DNA of 38,703 bases from a virus, in IMG/VR virus record IMGVR_UViG_3300033148_003971, positions 1-38,703 of that record; one strand, 5' to 3'. Both the position numbers and the translations under genes were made by a program. Numbering within the stretch: position 1 is the first letter of the stretch; each line of letters opens with the position of its first letter. This document shows, one piece after another, positions 32,037 through 38,703 of this stretch. The notes under the pieces were generated by a model, which was not told the origin of the DNA, ran no database searches, and saw nothing but the letters and a program-made list of their open reading frames with translations.

Positions 32037-32216
32037 ATGATGAGCGATGAACAAGTAGAATGCCCATATTGTGGACAAACTCAGGATATGGATTGCGAAG
32101 ACGGAGAGAATTACCAAGATGGAGGTCGCTGTCGTACTAGTTGCGATAAATGTGATGAAACCTTCATGATTAATACTTCTGTTTTATACAATAGAGAAGG
32201 CGTAAAAATAGGTTAG
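32037..32216 (+). CDS. Small zinc-ribbon protein
   Basis: A protein of 59 residues. CPYCG and later CRTSCDKC form two Cys pairs as in a zinc ribbon, with acidic residues between. One of several tiny Cys-rich proteins on this arm. Function unknown. Confidence 0.55.
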   Translation: MMSDEQVECPYCGQTQDMDCEDGENYQDGGRCRTSCDKCDETFMINTSVLYNREGVKIG

Positions 32217-32230
32217 TTCCATTATGGAAC
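32216..32230. repeat. Short perfect palindrome
   Basis: GTTCCAT-T-ATGGAAC lies directly after the zinc-ribbon stop and about 30 bases before the next start. A candidate operator or mRNA hairpin. Confidence 0.4.
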
Positions 32231-32258
32231 ATACCACTATTTAATAATTTAAAAAACT

Positions 32259-32672
32259 ATGAATCACTATGAAAAATTACGGCAAAAAGTGAATGAGATT
32301 ATTCCTCAAAGGGTGGAGAAATTTAAATTTATGGATGAAGTGGAAACAGTCCCAGATCAAGGGGAAGTCTCACAAATATTCACTATCATGCGAATTAAGG
32401 ATTACAGAAAAGGAAAAATAGAAGTCTGTGGTTATGACATAGATGCTACATATTTCAATTATGATGTTAGAATTTTAAAAAACCTCGGAAAACCCATTAC
32501 TATTCTGGAGGTGATGGCGGCGTATAGGAGAGAGGATAATGGATATTTATTTTCTTTTGACAGGGATTTAAGAGTGGATTTAACAACTGTTTTAGACTAT
32601 GACTTTGACTATTTAGCCCCCCTATCCACCCAAGAAGGGTTGTGCGGGGAATTGTTAACACTTTTTAAATAA
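32259..32672 (+). CDS. Protein of unknown function
   Basis: A protein of 137 residues, starting MNHYEKLRQKVNEIIPQRVE. It has alternating helices and strands (QIFTIMRIKDYRKGKIEVCG; KPITILEVMAAYRREDNGYL). Similar short proteins that open with a charged helix are common on phage early arms. Not recognised. Confidence 0.5.
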   Translation: MNHYEKLRQKVNEIIPQRVEKFKFMDEVETVPDQGEVSQIFTIMRIKDYRKGKIEVCGYDIDATYFNYDVRILKNLGKPITILEVMAAYRREDNGYLFSFDRDLRVDLTTVLDYDFDYLAPLSTQEGLCGELLTLFK

Positions 32673-32673
32673 A

Positions 32674-32838
32674 ATGAGATATTTATTAATAAACACATCG
32701 GACATAGAGCTGGTCAAAAAGAAGCTACTCGAAATCTCTATGAGAGCCACCTTCAATAATAACACGCTAAAAGTTCATGAAAATAATATAGACTATGTAA
32801 CAGATATGCTTAGTGACAATAATATCGAATATCAATAA
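32674..32838 (+). CDS. Small protein of unknown function
   Basis: A protein of 54 residues (MRYLLINTSDIELVKKKLLE, ending in SDNNIEYQ). One base between the previous stop and its ATG. Not recognised. Confidence 0.45.
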   Translation: MRYLLINTSDIELVKKKLLEISMRATFNNNTLKVHENNIDYVTDMLSDNNIEYQ

Positions 32839-32843
32839 AAATG

Positions 32844-32876
32844 ACCCCTCAGGGTGCGCAAAGAGGCGTGAGGGGT
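32844..32876 (+). terminator. Intergenic hairpin
   Basis: ACCCCTCA (32844-32851) pairs perfectly with TGAGGGGT (32869-32876) around a 17-base loop. No T-tract follows, so termination is uncertain; mRNA stabilisation is an alternative. Confidence 0.45.
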
Positions 32877-32906
32877 ACTAACTAACTTATTATAACAAAC
32901 TATCAA

Positions 32907-33167
32907 ATGAAATACAGGATTAAAAAAGTCACAAATAAAAAGGGACAGTGTTTATATCAGATTGAGCGAAGAATGTTTTTTATAACATGGTGGCATATAT
33001 ATGACTATCAAATTGGCAAATATATTCAATCAGAATACACCAGTTTAAGTAATTGCCAACAAATAATTAAAACATTACTTTATCGCGAGGAAAATGAAAT
33101 CAAAGAGGTGCGGGAGGCGAAAACAGCTAAAACAGAAATAATCCCCTATAACCCAAAAGAAAAATGA
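32907..33167 (+). CDS. Small basic protein
   Basis: A protein of 86 residues, starting MKYRIKKVTNKKGQCLYQIE. Beta-rich and aromatic (MFFITWWHIYDYQIGKY), then helical. The start resembles the family of small MKYRI proteins on phage early arms. The TGA overlaps the next ATG. Confidence 0.5.
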   Translation: MKYRIKKVTNKKGQCLYQIERRMFFITWWHIYDYQIGKYIQSEYTSLSNCQQIIKTLLYREENEIKEVREAKTAKTEIIPYNPKEK

Positions 33168-33340
33168 AATACAGACTTAATAAAATTATTGCTAAATTTA
33201 TTGTTTTATTCGTTATCTGCGGCACATTGTGGCTTGCCTTAATGTTTTCCATAGCGAATAAGGAATTTCTTGTTAAAATTGAAGAAGGGAGGGGCAAGCC
33301 GCAGGAATGTATTTGTATAAATAACCCAAAAGAAAAATGA
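33164..33340 (+). CDS. Small membrane or exported protein
   Basis: A protein of 58 residues, starting MKYRLNKIIAKF, with a hydrophobic span at about 11-31 and a Cys pair near the end (ECICI). Overlaps its neighbours on both sides by four bases. It may be an anchored periplasmic peptide. Confidence 0.5.
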   Translation: MKYRLNKIIAKFIVLFVICGTLWLALMFSIANKEFLVKIEEGRGKPQECICINNPKEK

Positions 33341-33773
33341 AAACCAAGCTATCATTGGAAACGGCAAAACAACTTGATGAGTGGGGGTGTGACGTGGAGA
33401 GTAAATATTCCACGTGGAAGAGTGTGACGAAGGAAGCATGTCTTATGAGGTCAACCTTATTAATAATGTATCGGAATCGTCAGGCGACCTTGGTCACAGA
33501 AAGATCTTATTTCCAACCTACGACCTCCGAGACATAATATGTAACGGAGAAATGGCGAAGGCGTTTTTTGGCGAAGAAGAAACAAATGAGGATACGTATT
33601 TAATAAGAGATGTGGAATATGGAAATATACAAGAGCAGGATGTAACTTTATCGGAAGAGCCCGCATTTATTTTACATACAACAGTCATTAAAAATTTACT
33701 CCAACAAAACAAACAAAAAGAAGCAGAAGAGTATTTACTGCAACACACAATCTTTAACCCAAATAAAAAATGA
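33337..33773 (+). CDS. Phage protein interrupted by a -1 frameshift
   Basis: MKTKLSLETAKQLDEWGCDV (frame of 33337) has the opening of a known phage hypothetical family, and YDLRDIICNGEMAKAFFGEE, then LLQQNKQKEAEEYL (frame of 33414), has the middle and end of the same family. The two frames overlap at 33405-33537 and the second is -1 relative to the first. No classical slip heptamer is visible, so an indel (natural or technical) is more likely than programmed frameshifting. Confidence 0.55.
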
Positions 33774-34276
33774 AAACCCTAAAAAAACTATCGGCATCAA
33801 AAATTGAAGACCTAACAGATAGAGAGTTGGGGGAGTATATTCGGAGATTGAGGAATGAGGCGATTCCTCCGAAGTTCTGTAAATTTGAAGAAATACGATA
33901 TTTACCAGAAGATGCTAATCCATTTATTCACAACCATAAAACTGTATGGCTAATTAACGAAGTTATTAGTTCAGGATTTGGAGGAACGGTTGGTCTACAT
34001 TGTGTAGATTCTTTGGGATATTCTGTTTTTGTAAAAAAAGAGAACGGTGAAAACCTAGGACTCCCAACATCTTTACCTGATATACTTATGATGATAGGAT
34101 GTGATAATGGAGATGAGTATGTACACGTATTTTATGAAAAGAAGGCAGTTACACTTGAATTTCAGTCTGCGTGTAATGGAGAGACCGTTAAGCCAATCGT
34201 GATAGATGTGACAGAAAAAAACATAGAAAACCAAGACAGAGAAACTCTTATTTCTTTAATTAATTTATTACGATGA
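33770..34276 (+). CDS. Protein of unknown function
   Basis: A protein of 168 residues, starting MKTLKKLSASKIEDLTDREL. The helical start (LGEYIRRLRNEAIPP) is followed by a beta-rich core (HKTVWLINEVISSGFGGTVG) and a terminal helix (DRETLISLINLLR). The end recalls the leftward gene at 18607. Overlaps both neighbours by four bases. Confidence 0.5.
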   Translation: MKTLKKLSASKIEDLTDRELGEYIRRLRNEAIPPKFCKFEEIRYLPEDANPFIHNHKTVWLINEVISSGFGGTVGLHCVDSLGYSVFVKKENGENLGLPTSLPDILMMIGCDNGDEYVHVFYEKKAVTLEFQSACNGETVKPIVIDVTEKNIENQDRETLISLINLLR

Positions 34277-34485
34277 AAAAATGTAAATGTTGTGAACTAA
34301 AAACCTCTCTCACATTTTCAAGTTTTGACGGAGACGAACGAATCCCTATGTGCGTCTCATGTCGAGAGGAATATATCAATATGGAATTTGAAAGAATTGA
34401 GGCAGAATCCGTAGACACTAGAACTCCTTATCAGAAAAAGACAGATTATGATAAATATGTAACAAGAATCAAATCACTTAATTAA
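34273..34485 (+). CDS. Small zinc-ribbon protein
   Basis: A protein of 70 residues. MKKCKCCELKTSLTFSSFDG followed by CVSCREEYINMEFE: CxCC and CxxC form a zinc ribbon with a helical tail. Function unknown. Confidence 0.5.
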   Translation: MKKCKCCELKTSLTFSSFDGDERIPMCVSCREEYINMEFERIEAESVDTRTPYQKKTDYDKYVTRIKSLN

Positions 34486-34520
34486 CCCCCTTAAAGGGTT
34501 ACAATAACAATAACATCACA

Positions 34521-34607
34521 ATGAAAGACTTCATACGAACAATGACAATACCAACGATTGTGGGAGTGGTTATGGGAGTTGCGGTGGCATTATTTTTTAA
34601 CTTTTAA
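34521..34607 (+). CDS. Micro membrane protein of 28 residues
   Basis: MKDFIRTMTIPTIVGVVMGV continues with a hydrophobic helix to the end. A 3-base gap to the next gene supports coding. A small hairpin (AACCC / GGGTT) lies just upstream. Confidence 0.45.
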   Translation: MKDFIRTMTIPTIVGVVMGVAVALFFNF

Positions 34608-34610
34608 ACT

Positions 34611-34946
34611 ATGAACAAACTCGCAAAACAATTACAACAAGCATTCTACCTATCCCTTCATGGGGAGGGGTGGGAAGATAAAATTAGGGTGGTTGGAGAT
34701 CCCAACTGCCTGTATGGCAATTGTTGGCAGGTTTTTTTAGGATTCCCCGTAAACGCTGAAATGCTTCTTGAGGTGTTGGGGAATCAGTATGCATGTGGGA
34801 ACAATAGGATCGTAAGGGTCGTTGCAACTTGTGAAGAGTATCTTTGCGAGGTTTATAGTGTCTGTGACTGGATTTCCAACACTCCCCTCCATTTGCAGAG
34901 TGAGAAAACGCAAAAGATTATGCTTAAATTAATTTTGAAGAAATGA
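34611..34946 (+). CDS. Protein of unknown function
   Basis: A protein of 111 residues with six cysteines (PNCLYGNCWQVF; YACGNNRIVRVVATCEEYLC; SVCDW). Helices at both ends. The TGA overlaps the next ATG. Not recognised. Confidence 0.5.
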   Translation: MNKLAKQLQQAFYLSLHGEGWEDKIRVVGDPNCLYGNCWQVFLGFPVNAEMLLEVLGNQYACGNNRIVRVVATCEEYLCEVYSVCDWISNTPLHLQSEKTQKIMLKLILKK

Positions 34947-35104
34947 GCTATTACAGTAGAGGCACCTGGATAAATTGCAGAAAGTGTGGCGAATTGTATT
35001 TTTCTGAATTCTTAATGACTGATAGAATGTTAGAATTATGCCCAGAATGTAAAAAACAAGAATTTAAATACTCTAATAACACTAAAAATGAAAAAACTAT
35101 TTAA
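34943..35104 (+). CDS. Small zinc-ribbon protein
   Basis: A protein of 53 residues. WINCRKCGELYF and ELCPECKKQEF give CxxC twice with a typical spacing of about 20. Overlaps the next gene by 17 bases. Confidence 0.5.
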   Translation: MSYYSRGTWINCRKCGELYFSEFLMTDRMLELCPECKKQEFKYSNNTKNEKTI

Positions 35105-35231
35105 ATGGATTCGGCAGATACCTTGTAATCATGAAAAAGAGATGGGATATTATGGAAACGATAATGAGATATATCCTGTCTCATATTTTTGCAAGAAATG
35201 CGGAAAGGAATTCTGGAATTATAAACAATAA
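35088..35231 (+). CDS. Small Cys/His protein
   Basis: A protein of 47 residues. IPCNHEKE and YFCKKCGKEFW give a C-x-H and CxxC pair, a probable zinc site. Starts inside the previous gene. Confidence 0.45.
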   Translation: MKKLFKWIRQIPCNHEKEMGYYGNDNEIYPVSYFCKKCGKEFWNYKQ

Positions 35232-35232
35232 T

Positions 35233-35261
35233 TTGACTAAAGACTATATAGTCTTTATAAC
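35233..35261 (+). promoter_or_regulatory. Promoter containing a 20-bp perfect palindrome
   Basis: TTGACT (35233-35238), 17 bases, TATAAC (35256-35261). The palindrome TAAAGACTATATAGTCTTTA (35238-35257) fills the spacer and touches both boxes. Start expected near 35268, giving a leader of about six bases before the ATG at 35274. A dimeric repressor site is likely. Confidence 0.6.
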
Positions 35262-35273
35262 CTTAATATAAAT

Positions 35274-35429
35274 ATGAAATCAAAATGTTGTTCGGCTACG
35301 GTAATTGCTCGCGGTGGATGTGAAGATCAAAAATGCAACGAAAAATGCAGTACCAATCACACGTGGTACTATGAATGCACGAAATGCAATCAGCCCTGTG
35401 ACAGTAATTTAATGACAATCACAAAATGA
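35274..35429 (+). CDS. Cysteine-rich small protein
   Basis: A protein of 51 residues with nine Cys (KCCSATV; GCEDQKCNEKC; YECTKCNQPCD), close to a zinc ribbon. Expressed from a palindromic promoter with almost no leader. Overlaps the next gene by four bases. Confidence 0.5.
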   Translation: MKSKCCSATVIARGGCEDQKCNEKCSTNHTWYYECTKCNQPCDSNLMTITK

Positions 35430-35587
35430 AACTTAAAACACAACACCTTCTCGGATTTATAATTTTCACTATCGTGTCGGCCGTGTTTCTCTATTTAGGA
35501 AGATATGACGCTGGATGCTATGTCACATCTTATTTTGTAGGAATTGCAGCTTTAGTTAGTTTTGGGCTTTGGAGGCTTGAGTGCTAA
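35426..35587 (+). CDS. Small two-span membrane protein
   Basis: A protein of 53 residues with hydrophobic spans at about 8-26 and 33-49 (YVTSYFVGIAALVSFGLW). Last gene of the rightward arm, facing the nuclease gene tail to tail with a 15-base gap and no clear terminator. Confidence 0.5.
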   Translation: MKLKTQHLLGFIIFTIVSAVFLYLGRYDAGCYVTSYFVGIAALVSFGLWRLEC

Positions 35588-35602
35588 CGAAAAAATGAAA
35601 AA

Positions 35603-35989
35603 CTAAAGCAAGTCTAACGTTTTCAAATCTCTCTCAACTTCATCAACGCTAGAACAAAGAATAAACGCCCCCTCAGACTTATTTATTTGTCCTGCCTGCT
35701 CTTTTTGATTAAAAGTGCGGGCGTTATACTTTATTTTCTTTCCACTCAATCCTAGGGGGTATACTTGCCATTTCTCAACCTCTTTAGCATTCTTCTTTAC
35801 CTCTATTCCAACAAACTTACCTTTCACACACGCTAAAATGTCGGGCGTTCCAGCCGTGGCGAGTGTTATTTTATATGGCTTACCGCCTTTGCTCTTTTTG
35901 ATGATTGCTCCTGATTGTACCTTAGTCGCCCACGCGCCCAGTGCAAAGATATATTCAATTATTGATTTCTCGATTTCTTTTTCACTCAT
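35603..35989 (-). CDS. VRR-NUC domain nuclease
   Basis: A protein of 128 residues. ATAGTPDILACVKGKFVGIE with D50, E63 and K65 is the PD-ExK core of VRR-NUC/Holliday-resolvase-like phage nucleases; an N-terminal helix and Q-rich end (NQKEQAGQINKSEGAF) agree. It may resolve branched DNA before packaging. Last gene of the late operon; its ATG overlaps the endolysin stop. Confidence 0.8.
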   Translation of the reverse strand: MSEKEIEKSIIEYIFALGAWATKVQSGAIIKKSKGGKPYKITLATAGTPDILACVKGKFVGIEVKKNAKEVEKWQVYPLGLSGKKIKYNARTFNQKEQAGQINKSEGAFILCSSVDEVERDLKTLDLL

Positions 35990-36825
35990 TATTTTTGCCC
36001 CGCCTCTTTATTCTCGTCTCGGATTTCCAAAGTTCCAGTTGCAACCTGTTTCCCTTTTTTATAGATAAGGTTCGCAAGCGCTGTCATTTCTGGATTAGAT
36101 AGGTTGATTTTGTCGTTATCAACTCCAACTCTAATTGCTGGTAAGAATTGTGTCATCGTCTCAAGCCAACCCCATTCCTTAGCATTAATAAATCCTTTAT
36201 CTTTGTAGAATAATAAAGAAATAACTTGTGGAAAGAAAACCCCAAACGCTTTTATGTATTCCTTCATTCCTGGTGTTTTATCGATTTTATAGCTATCATT
36301 AAGGTCAATTTGCTGGTCGTTTTTTAAATCGGCTGTTTTAGGTGCAACTCGATCCATCAAGTAACGAGAAACGTTGTTAATAACTTGTTCATCATCACGA
36401 TTAAACGCCTTTGAGTTGAATTTGATTCCTGATTTGTTCATTTTATTTTTCTTTTTAGTAATAAGGATTTGTTTTTTTGAGCCGTCATCTTGAAAGTGAT
36501 TCCAATCCCAGCCCCACAACACGCCCCCACAATCTATTCCGTGTTTTTTGGCAATTCTCGCCGCTTGTTCCCAGCGTTCAATATTTTTAGGGAAGTATGG
36601 CGGAATTATAAAATGAAGGTCTGCAGCGTTACCATCTTGATGATTAGATCTTTTTACTTTAGATTTCCCAGACTTAATCAAATAAACCTGCCTCTCATCA
36701 CTTCTTAAAGTCTCATGTGCTGACATTGGGTCGATATTCTCCATCTCATGTAAAAACTCTTTCAGTTTAAACTGGAACATTGAATTTAAATCTATAATAC
36801 TTCGATTTGCTTTTGGTTCTCTCAT
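35989..36825 (-). CDS. Endolysin, M15 peptidase
   Basis: A protein of 278 residues. MSAHETLRSDERQVYLIKSG, then H62 and D69 in NHQDGNAADLHF, then D107 and H110 in WGWDWNHFQ give the zinc and catalytic residues of M15 L-Ala-D-Glu-type endopeptidases. Residues 125-278 form a separate mostly helical domain (AFGVFFPQVISLLFYK, EWGWLETMTQFLPAIR) of unknown role. No signal peptide; release depends on the overlapping holin gene. Confidence 0.85.
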   Translation of the reverse strand: MREPKANRSIIDLNSMFQFKLKEFLHEMENIDPMSAHETLRSDERQVYLIKSGKSKVKRSNHQDGNAADLHFIIPPYFPKNIERWEQAARIAKKHGIDCGGVLWGWDWNHFQDDGSKKQILITKKKNKMNKSGIKFNSKAFNRDDEQVINNVSRYLMDRVAPKTADLKNDQQIDLNDSYKIDKTPGMKEYIKAFGVFFPQVISLLFYKDKGFINAKEWGWLETMTQFLPAIRVGVDNDKINLSNPEMTALANLIYKKGKQVATGTLEIRDENKEAGQK

Positions 36826-37061
36826 TTTAATTGATGGGTTGCCCTAATACGACCGTAAAGACCTACTAGGTTTGTAACTAACATACTACCAGCAGTAACA
36901 ATTGTGATCACACCTAAAACAACGGATGATACCTCTTCTTCTGAAGCATTAACACCAAAAATAGTAAGCAATGCGACGATTGCTCCCACAATGCCTGCAG
37001 TGTTAGACTGAACCCCTAATGACGACGCAATCGGTTTTACTTTATTCATTACTGTCATCAT
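36822..37061 (-). CDS. Holin
   Basis: A protein of 79 residues from ATG 37061, chosen because AAGAGG lies at a good distance; the ATGs at 37058 and 37049 are alternatives. Two hydrophobic spans at about 20-38 (TAGIVGAIVALLTIFGV) and 46-68 (VVLGVITIVTAGSMLVTNLV), and a basic C-terminus. Overlaps the endolysin by four bases, the usual holin-endolysin order. Confidence 0.75.
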   Translation of the reverse strand: MMTVMNKVKPIASSLGVQSNTAGIVGAIVALLTIFGVNASEEEVSSVVLGVITIVTAGSMLVTNLVGLYGRIRATHQLK

Positions 37062-37209
37062 ACACCTCTTCTTGTTCCTGCGCAAGTTTTAACTGCCTCC
37101 TGTATTTTCGTCTTAGCTTGTTCTTGCCTTGGCGCTTATTTCTTAATTGACAATCTCTGATTTCTTGCTATTCCCAGTTGTCCAGTCCTGTTGAGGGCTT
37201 CATTGTCAT
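37042..37209 (-). pseudogene. Coupled small gene interrupted by an in-frame amber codon
   Basis: ATG 37209 overlaps the stop of the basic protein gene (ATGA). The frame reads MTMKPSTGLDNWE, TAG (37170-37168), then 41 charged codons (QEIRDCQLRNKRQ, then RRKYRRQLKLAQEQEEVYDD) to a TAA lying inside the holin start region. Both ends are coupled to neighbours, so the whole frame looks like one 55-codon gene with a nonsense codon: a mutation, readthrough or suppression. Confidence 0.45.
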
Positions 37210-37361
37210 ACTAAATTTCGCCGTTTTACCCCTTTAGGGACAGTAACCTTTGTTCCTTTTCTTTTTTTACGCGTAATTTTTGGTATTTTAGACCCGACTT
37301 TGATTTTCAAACGCCTACTTTTACGTGGCTTTACCCCGACTCTGATTTTTCTTCTTGTCAT
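37206..37361 (-). CDS. Small, very basic protein
   Basis: A protein of 51 residues with two related segments (KIRVGVKPRKSRR and KIKVGSKIPKITRKKRK). The high Lys/Arg content suggests nucleic-acid contact, for example with packaged DNA. It lies between the fibre cluster and the holin. Confidence 0.5.
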   Translation of the reverse strand: MTRRKIRVGVKPRKSRRLKIKVGSKIPKITRKKRKGTKVTVPKGVKRRNLV

Positions 37362-37368
37362 TTTTTAA

Positions 37369-37659
37369 TTAGTTAAATATTGCTCCTATATCATTTGGCT
37401 TTTCAATATCTGACGCTCCCAACAGAAACATAATAACTCTAATATCTGATTGCATGTTGTTAGAGTTGCTTTTGAGTTGGTCAATATCTTCTTCAAGTTT
37501 TGATGTGAGCTTATCAATGCTTTGCTTATTTTCAGCAATAGCAGTACTATTTATATTAACATCTTTTTCCAATCCCCCACTCCAAAAAGAGATAGCCCCA
37601 ACCGTTGTGACCAACTGCAATACTGCGGTTATTGATACATATTTAATTGTTTGATTCAT
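37369..37659 (-). CDS. Membrane-anchored coiled-coil protein, possible lysis accessory
   Basis: A protein of 96 residues. N-terminal span at about 8-27 (VSITAVLQLVTTVGAISFW), then a coiled coil (ENKQSIDKLTSKLEEDIDQL) and a short hydrophobic segment (IRVIMFLLGA). This plan fits an inner-membrane spanin or a holin partner. Overlaps its upstream neighbour by four bases. Confidence 0.5.
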   Translation of the reverse strand: MNQTIKYVSITAVLQLVTTVGAISFWSGGLEKDVNINSTAIAENKQSIDKLTSKLEEDIDQLKSNSNNMQSDIRVIMFLLGASDIEKPNDIGAIFN

Positions 37660-37850
37660 TGTTGTTTTTTAGTTTCTTTCTTTGCTTTTCGAGCTTCTAG
37701 CTCTTCCTCTGCATCTTCCATTTTCGCTTCTTCAATTTTCCCCAAAAAGAACTGCGCATTTTGGATTGCATCAATCCCATTAGCTTTCAGATAGATGTGT
37801 AAAACGTGCTCTAAAACTTTTGCTTCGTGATCGGTGATTTTTATATTCAT
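37656..37850 (-). CDS. Small helical protein of unknown function
   Basis: A protein of 64 residues, starting MNIKITDHEAKVLEHVLHIY, with a Glu/Lys-rich C-terminal helix (EEAKMEDAEEELEARKAKKE). It follows the tail fibre and precedes the lysis genes. Not recognised. Confidence 0.5.
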   Translation of the reverse strand: MNIKITDHEAKVLEHVLHIYLKANGIDAIQNAQFFLGKIEEAKMEDAEEELEARKAKKETKKQQ

Positions 37851-37884
37851 AGTTGTATATTACATACATTGTTTCAAGTTGCAA

Positions 37885-38703
37885 CTAAACTATATTCAGC
37901 ACTCCGCTATTATTCCAAATGTCGCCACTACTTAATCCAGAGGCTGATGTTGGTAGATTTGCCATGTTCACTTGTCCGCCACATTCAACCTTTAAGTGAA
38001 CGGTTCCTGCTGAATTCGCCACAACAAGAGCATCGTCCGCAGCAATTATTGAAACCCCTCTCACATATAATCTAGCAGCTGCCACCCCATCATGTCCAAC
38101 CGTTGTATTCCCGATTAACCTTGATGTTGTCGCAACTTTAAGCGTTGACGATAAATCAAGCGCATTAGTGACATTTAGAGTTGTAATATTTGCAGTTCCT
38201 AAGGTGGTTATTCCTGTAACTCCTAGCGTCCCACCAACCAAACTATTCCCAACCGCTCGGAATGTTCCGTTTACGTCTAGTTGATAAGATGGTGATGTGT
38301 CATTAATTCCAACTCTCCCTGTGGACTCCAAAATAGTCATAGCATCTAATCCATTTGCACCAGCACTCCCTCCTCCTGCGCTTTTAAATACGGATAAGTG
38401 CATACCAACTCCCCACGCACCGACAACCCCAGTATCATTACCAGACTTTCCAAACCTTAAAAGTGCCAAATCACCTGCACCATTCCATCCATCACTCCCT
38501 TGGATCTGAGCATCTCCAACGATGTCAACCTCAAAGTCTGGACTGTTTGTTTTAATTCCAATCCTATTATTCACCGAGTCTACATAAAAAGTATCAGTAT
38601 CAACCGTTAACCCCGCAAAGTTAGGACTTGCCGTAGTTCTTAAATCCTGATTAATCCAAGTATGATCCGCTCCTGTTTCCCCTCTATGTGTATTATTCAA
38701 ACC
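37885..38703 (-). CDS. Tail fibre protein, C-terminal part (continues at left end)
   Basis: The continuation of the fibre frame from base 1, ending with TAG at 37887-37885. Repeating beta motifs (TFYVDSVNNRIGIKTNSPDF; GRVGINDTSPSYQLDVNGTF) and a threonine/leucine-rich segment (TLGVTGITTLGTANITTLNV) look like the trimeric beta-helical shaft of fibres, ending in LSSGDIWNNSGVLNIV. No S74 chaperone domain follows. It carries the distal, receptor-facing end. Confidence 0.8.
   Translation of the reverse strand, partial: GLNNTHRGETGADHTWINQDLRTTASPNFAGLTVDTDTFYVDSVNNRIGIKTNSPDFEVDIVGDAQIQGSDGWNGAGDLALLRFGKSGNDTGVVGAWGVGMHLSVFKSAGGGSAGANGLDAMTILESTGRVGINDTSPSYQLDVNGTFRAVGNSLVGGTLGVTGITTLGTANITTLNVTNALDLSSTLKVATTSRLIGNTTVGHDGVAAARLYVRGVSIIAADDALVVANSAGTVHLKVECGGQVNMANLPTSASGLSSGDIWNNSGVLNIV
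38590..38703. repeat. Right copy of 114-bp terminal direct repeat
   Basis: Identical to bases 1-114. Removing one copy leaves a unique length of about 38,589 bp and restores a single 796-codon tail-fibre frame. Confidence 0.97.

Noticed and set aside
33405-33470. Programmed frameshift at a slippery heptamer
   Set aside because: No X-XXY-YYZ heptamer was found in the overlap.
37042-37209. Phage-wide recoding of TAG to glutamine
   Set aside because: The tail fibre ends in TAG after a typical C-terminus and an early zinc-ribbon gene also ends in TAG.
1-38703. Integrase, attachment site, CRISPR array, insertion sequence
   Set aside because: No recombinase motif, no core-site duplication near the tRNA-like elements that fits integration, no regular spacer array and no transposase were seen.

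Overview
This window is a complete or near-complete genome of a small, AT-rich, podovirus-like tailed phage. Bases 1-114 are repeated exactly at 38590-38703, and one tail-fibre gene reads straight through that junction in frame, so the molecule is circular or circularly permuted with a unique length of about 38,589 bp. No integrase, DNA polymerase, helicase, primase or CRISPR array was recognised. The phage therefore probably uses the host replisome, started by its own initiator.

Late module, minus strand. It runs leftward from about 17.7 kb and wraps through the junction to 35.6 kb. The order is small and large terminase, portal, small head genes, scaffold, major capsid protein, head-tail adaptor, beta-rich tail hub, two large ejection-type proteins (one ending in an M15 peptidase), a tail appendage, a 795-residue tail fibre split by the window ends, a lysis cassette (membrane-anchored coiled coil, basic protein, holin, M15 endolysin) and a VRR-NUC nuclease. 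Two plus-strand genes, one a probable regulator, sit between portal and large terminase.

Early modules. Two divergent sigma70-type promoters near 21.63-21.70 kb share a 12-bp inverted repeat. Leftward (21.6 to 17.7 kb) lie small accessory genes: a DUF3307-like membrane protein, a ParB-like protein, a HAD-type phosphatase and a tiny HTH protein. Rightward (21.7 to 35.6 kb) lie two tRNA-like RNAs, a structured RNA, another tiny HTH protein, a secreted protein followed by a muramidase-like domain in another frame, recombination genes (YqaJ exonuclease, NinB-like, HNH-like), a replication initiator with origin-like repeats, a DNA methyltransferase, a probable small RNA with kissing loops, and a long run of very small genes rich in zinc ribbons and single-pass membrane proteins.

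Host. Most genes lack a Shine-Dalgarno sequence and have an A-rich stretch before ATG, while promoters look like plain TTGACN-N16-TATAAT. Stop-start overlaps (ATGA, TAATG) indicate the standard bacterial code. A lipoprotein and spanin-like proteins hint at a diderm host. The sequence alone does not fix the host.

The most novel signals are the kissing-loop RNA (30.99-31.07 kb), the tRNA-like RNAs without a normal anticodon arm, the muramidase domain that has no start codon, the palindromic near-leaderless promoters, and the origin-like region at 28.4-28.8 kb.
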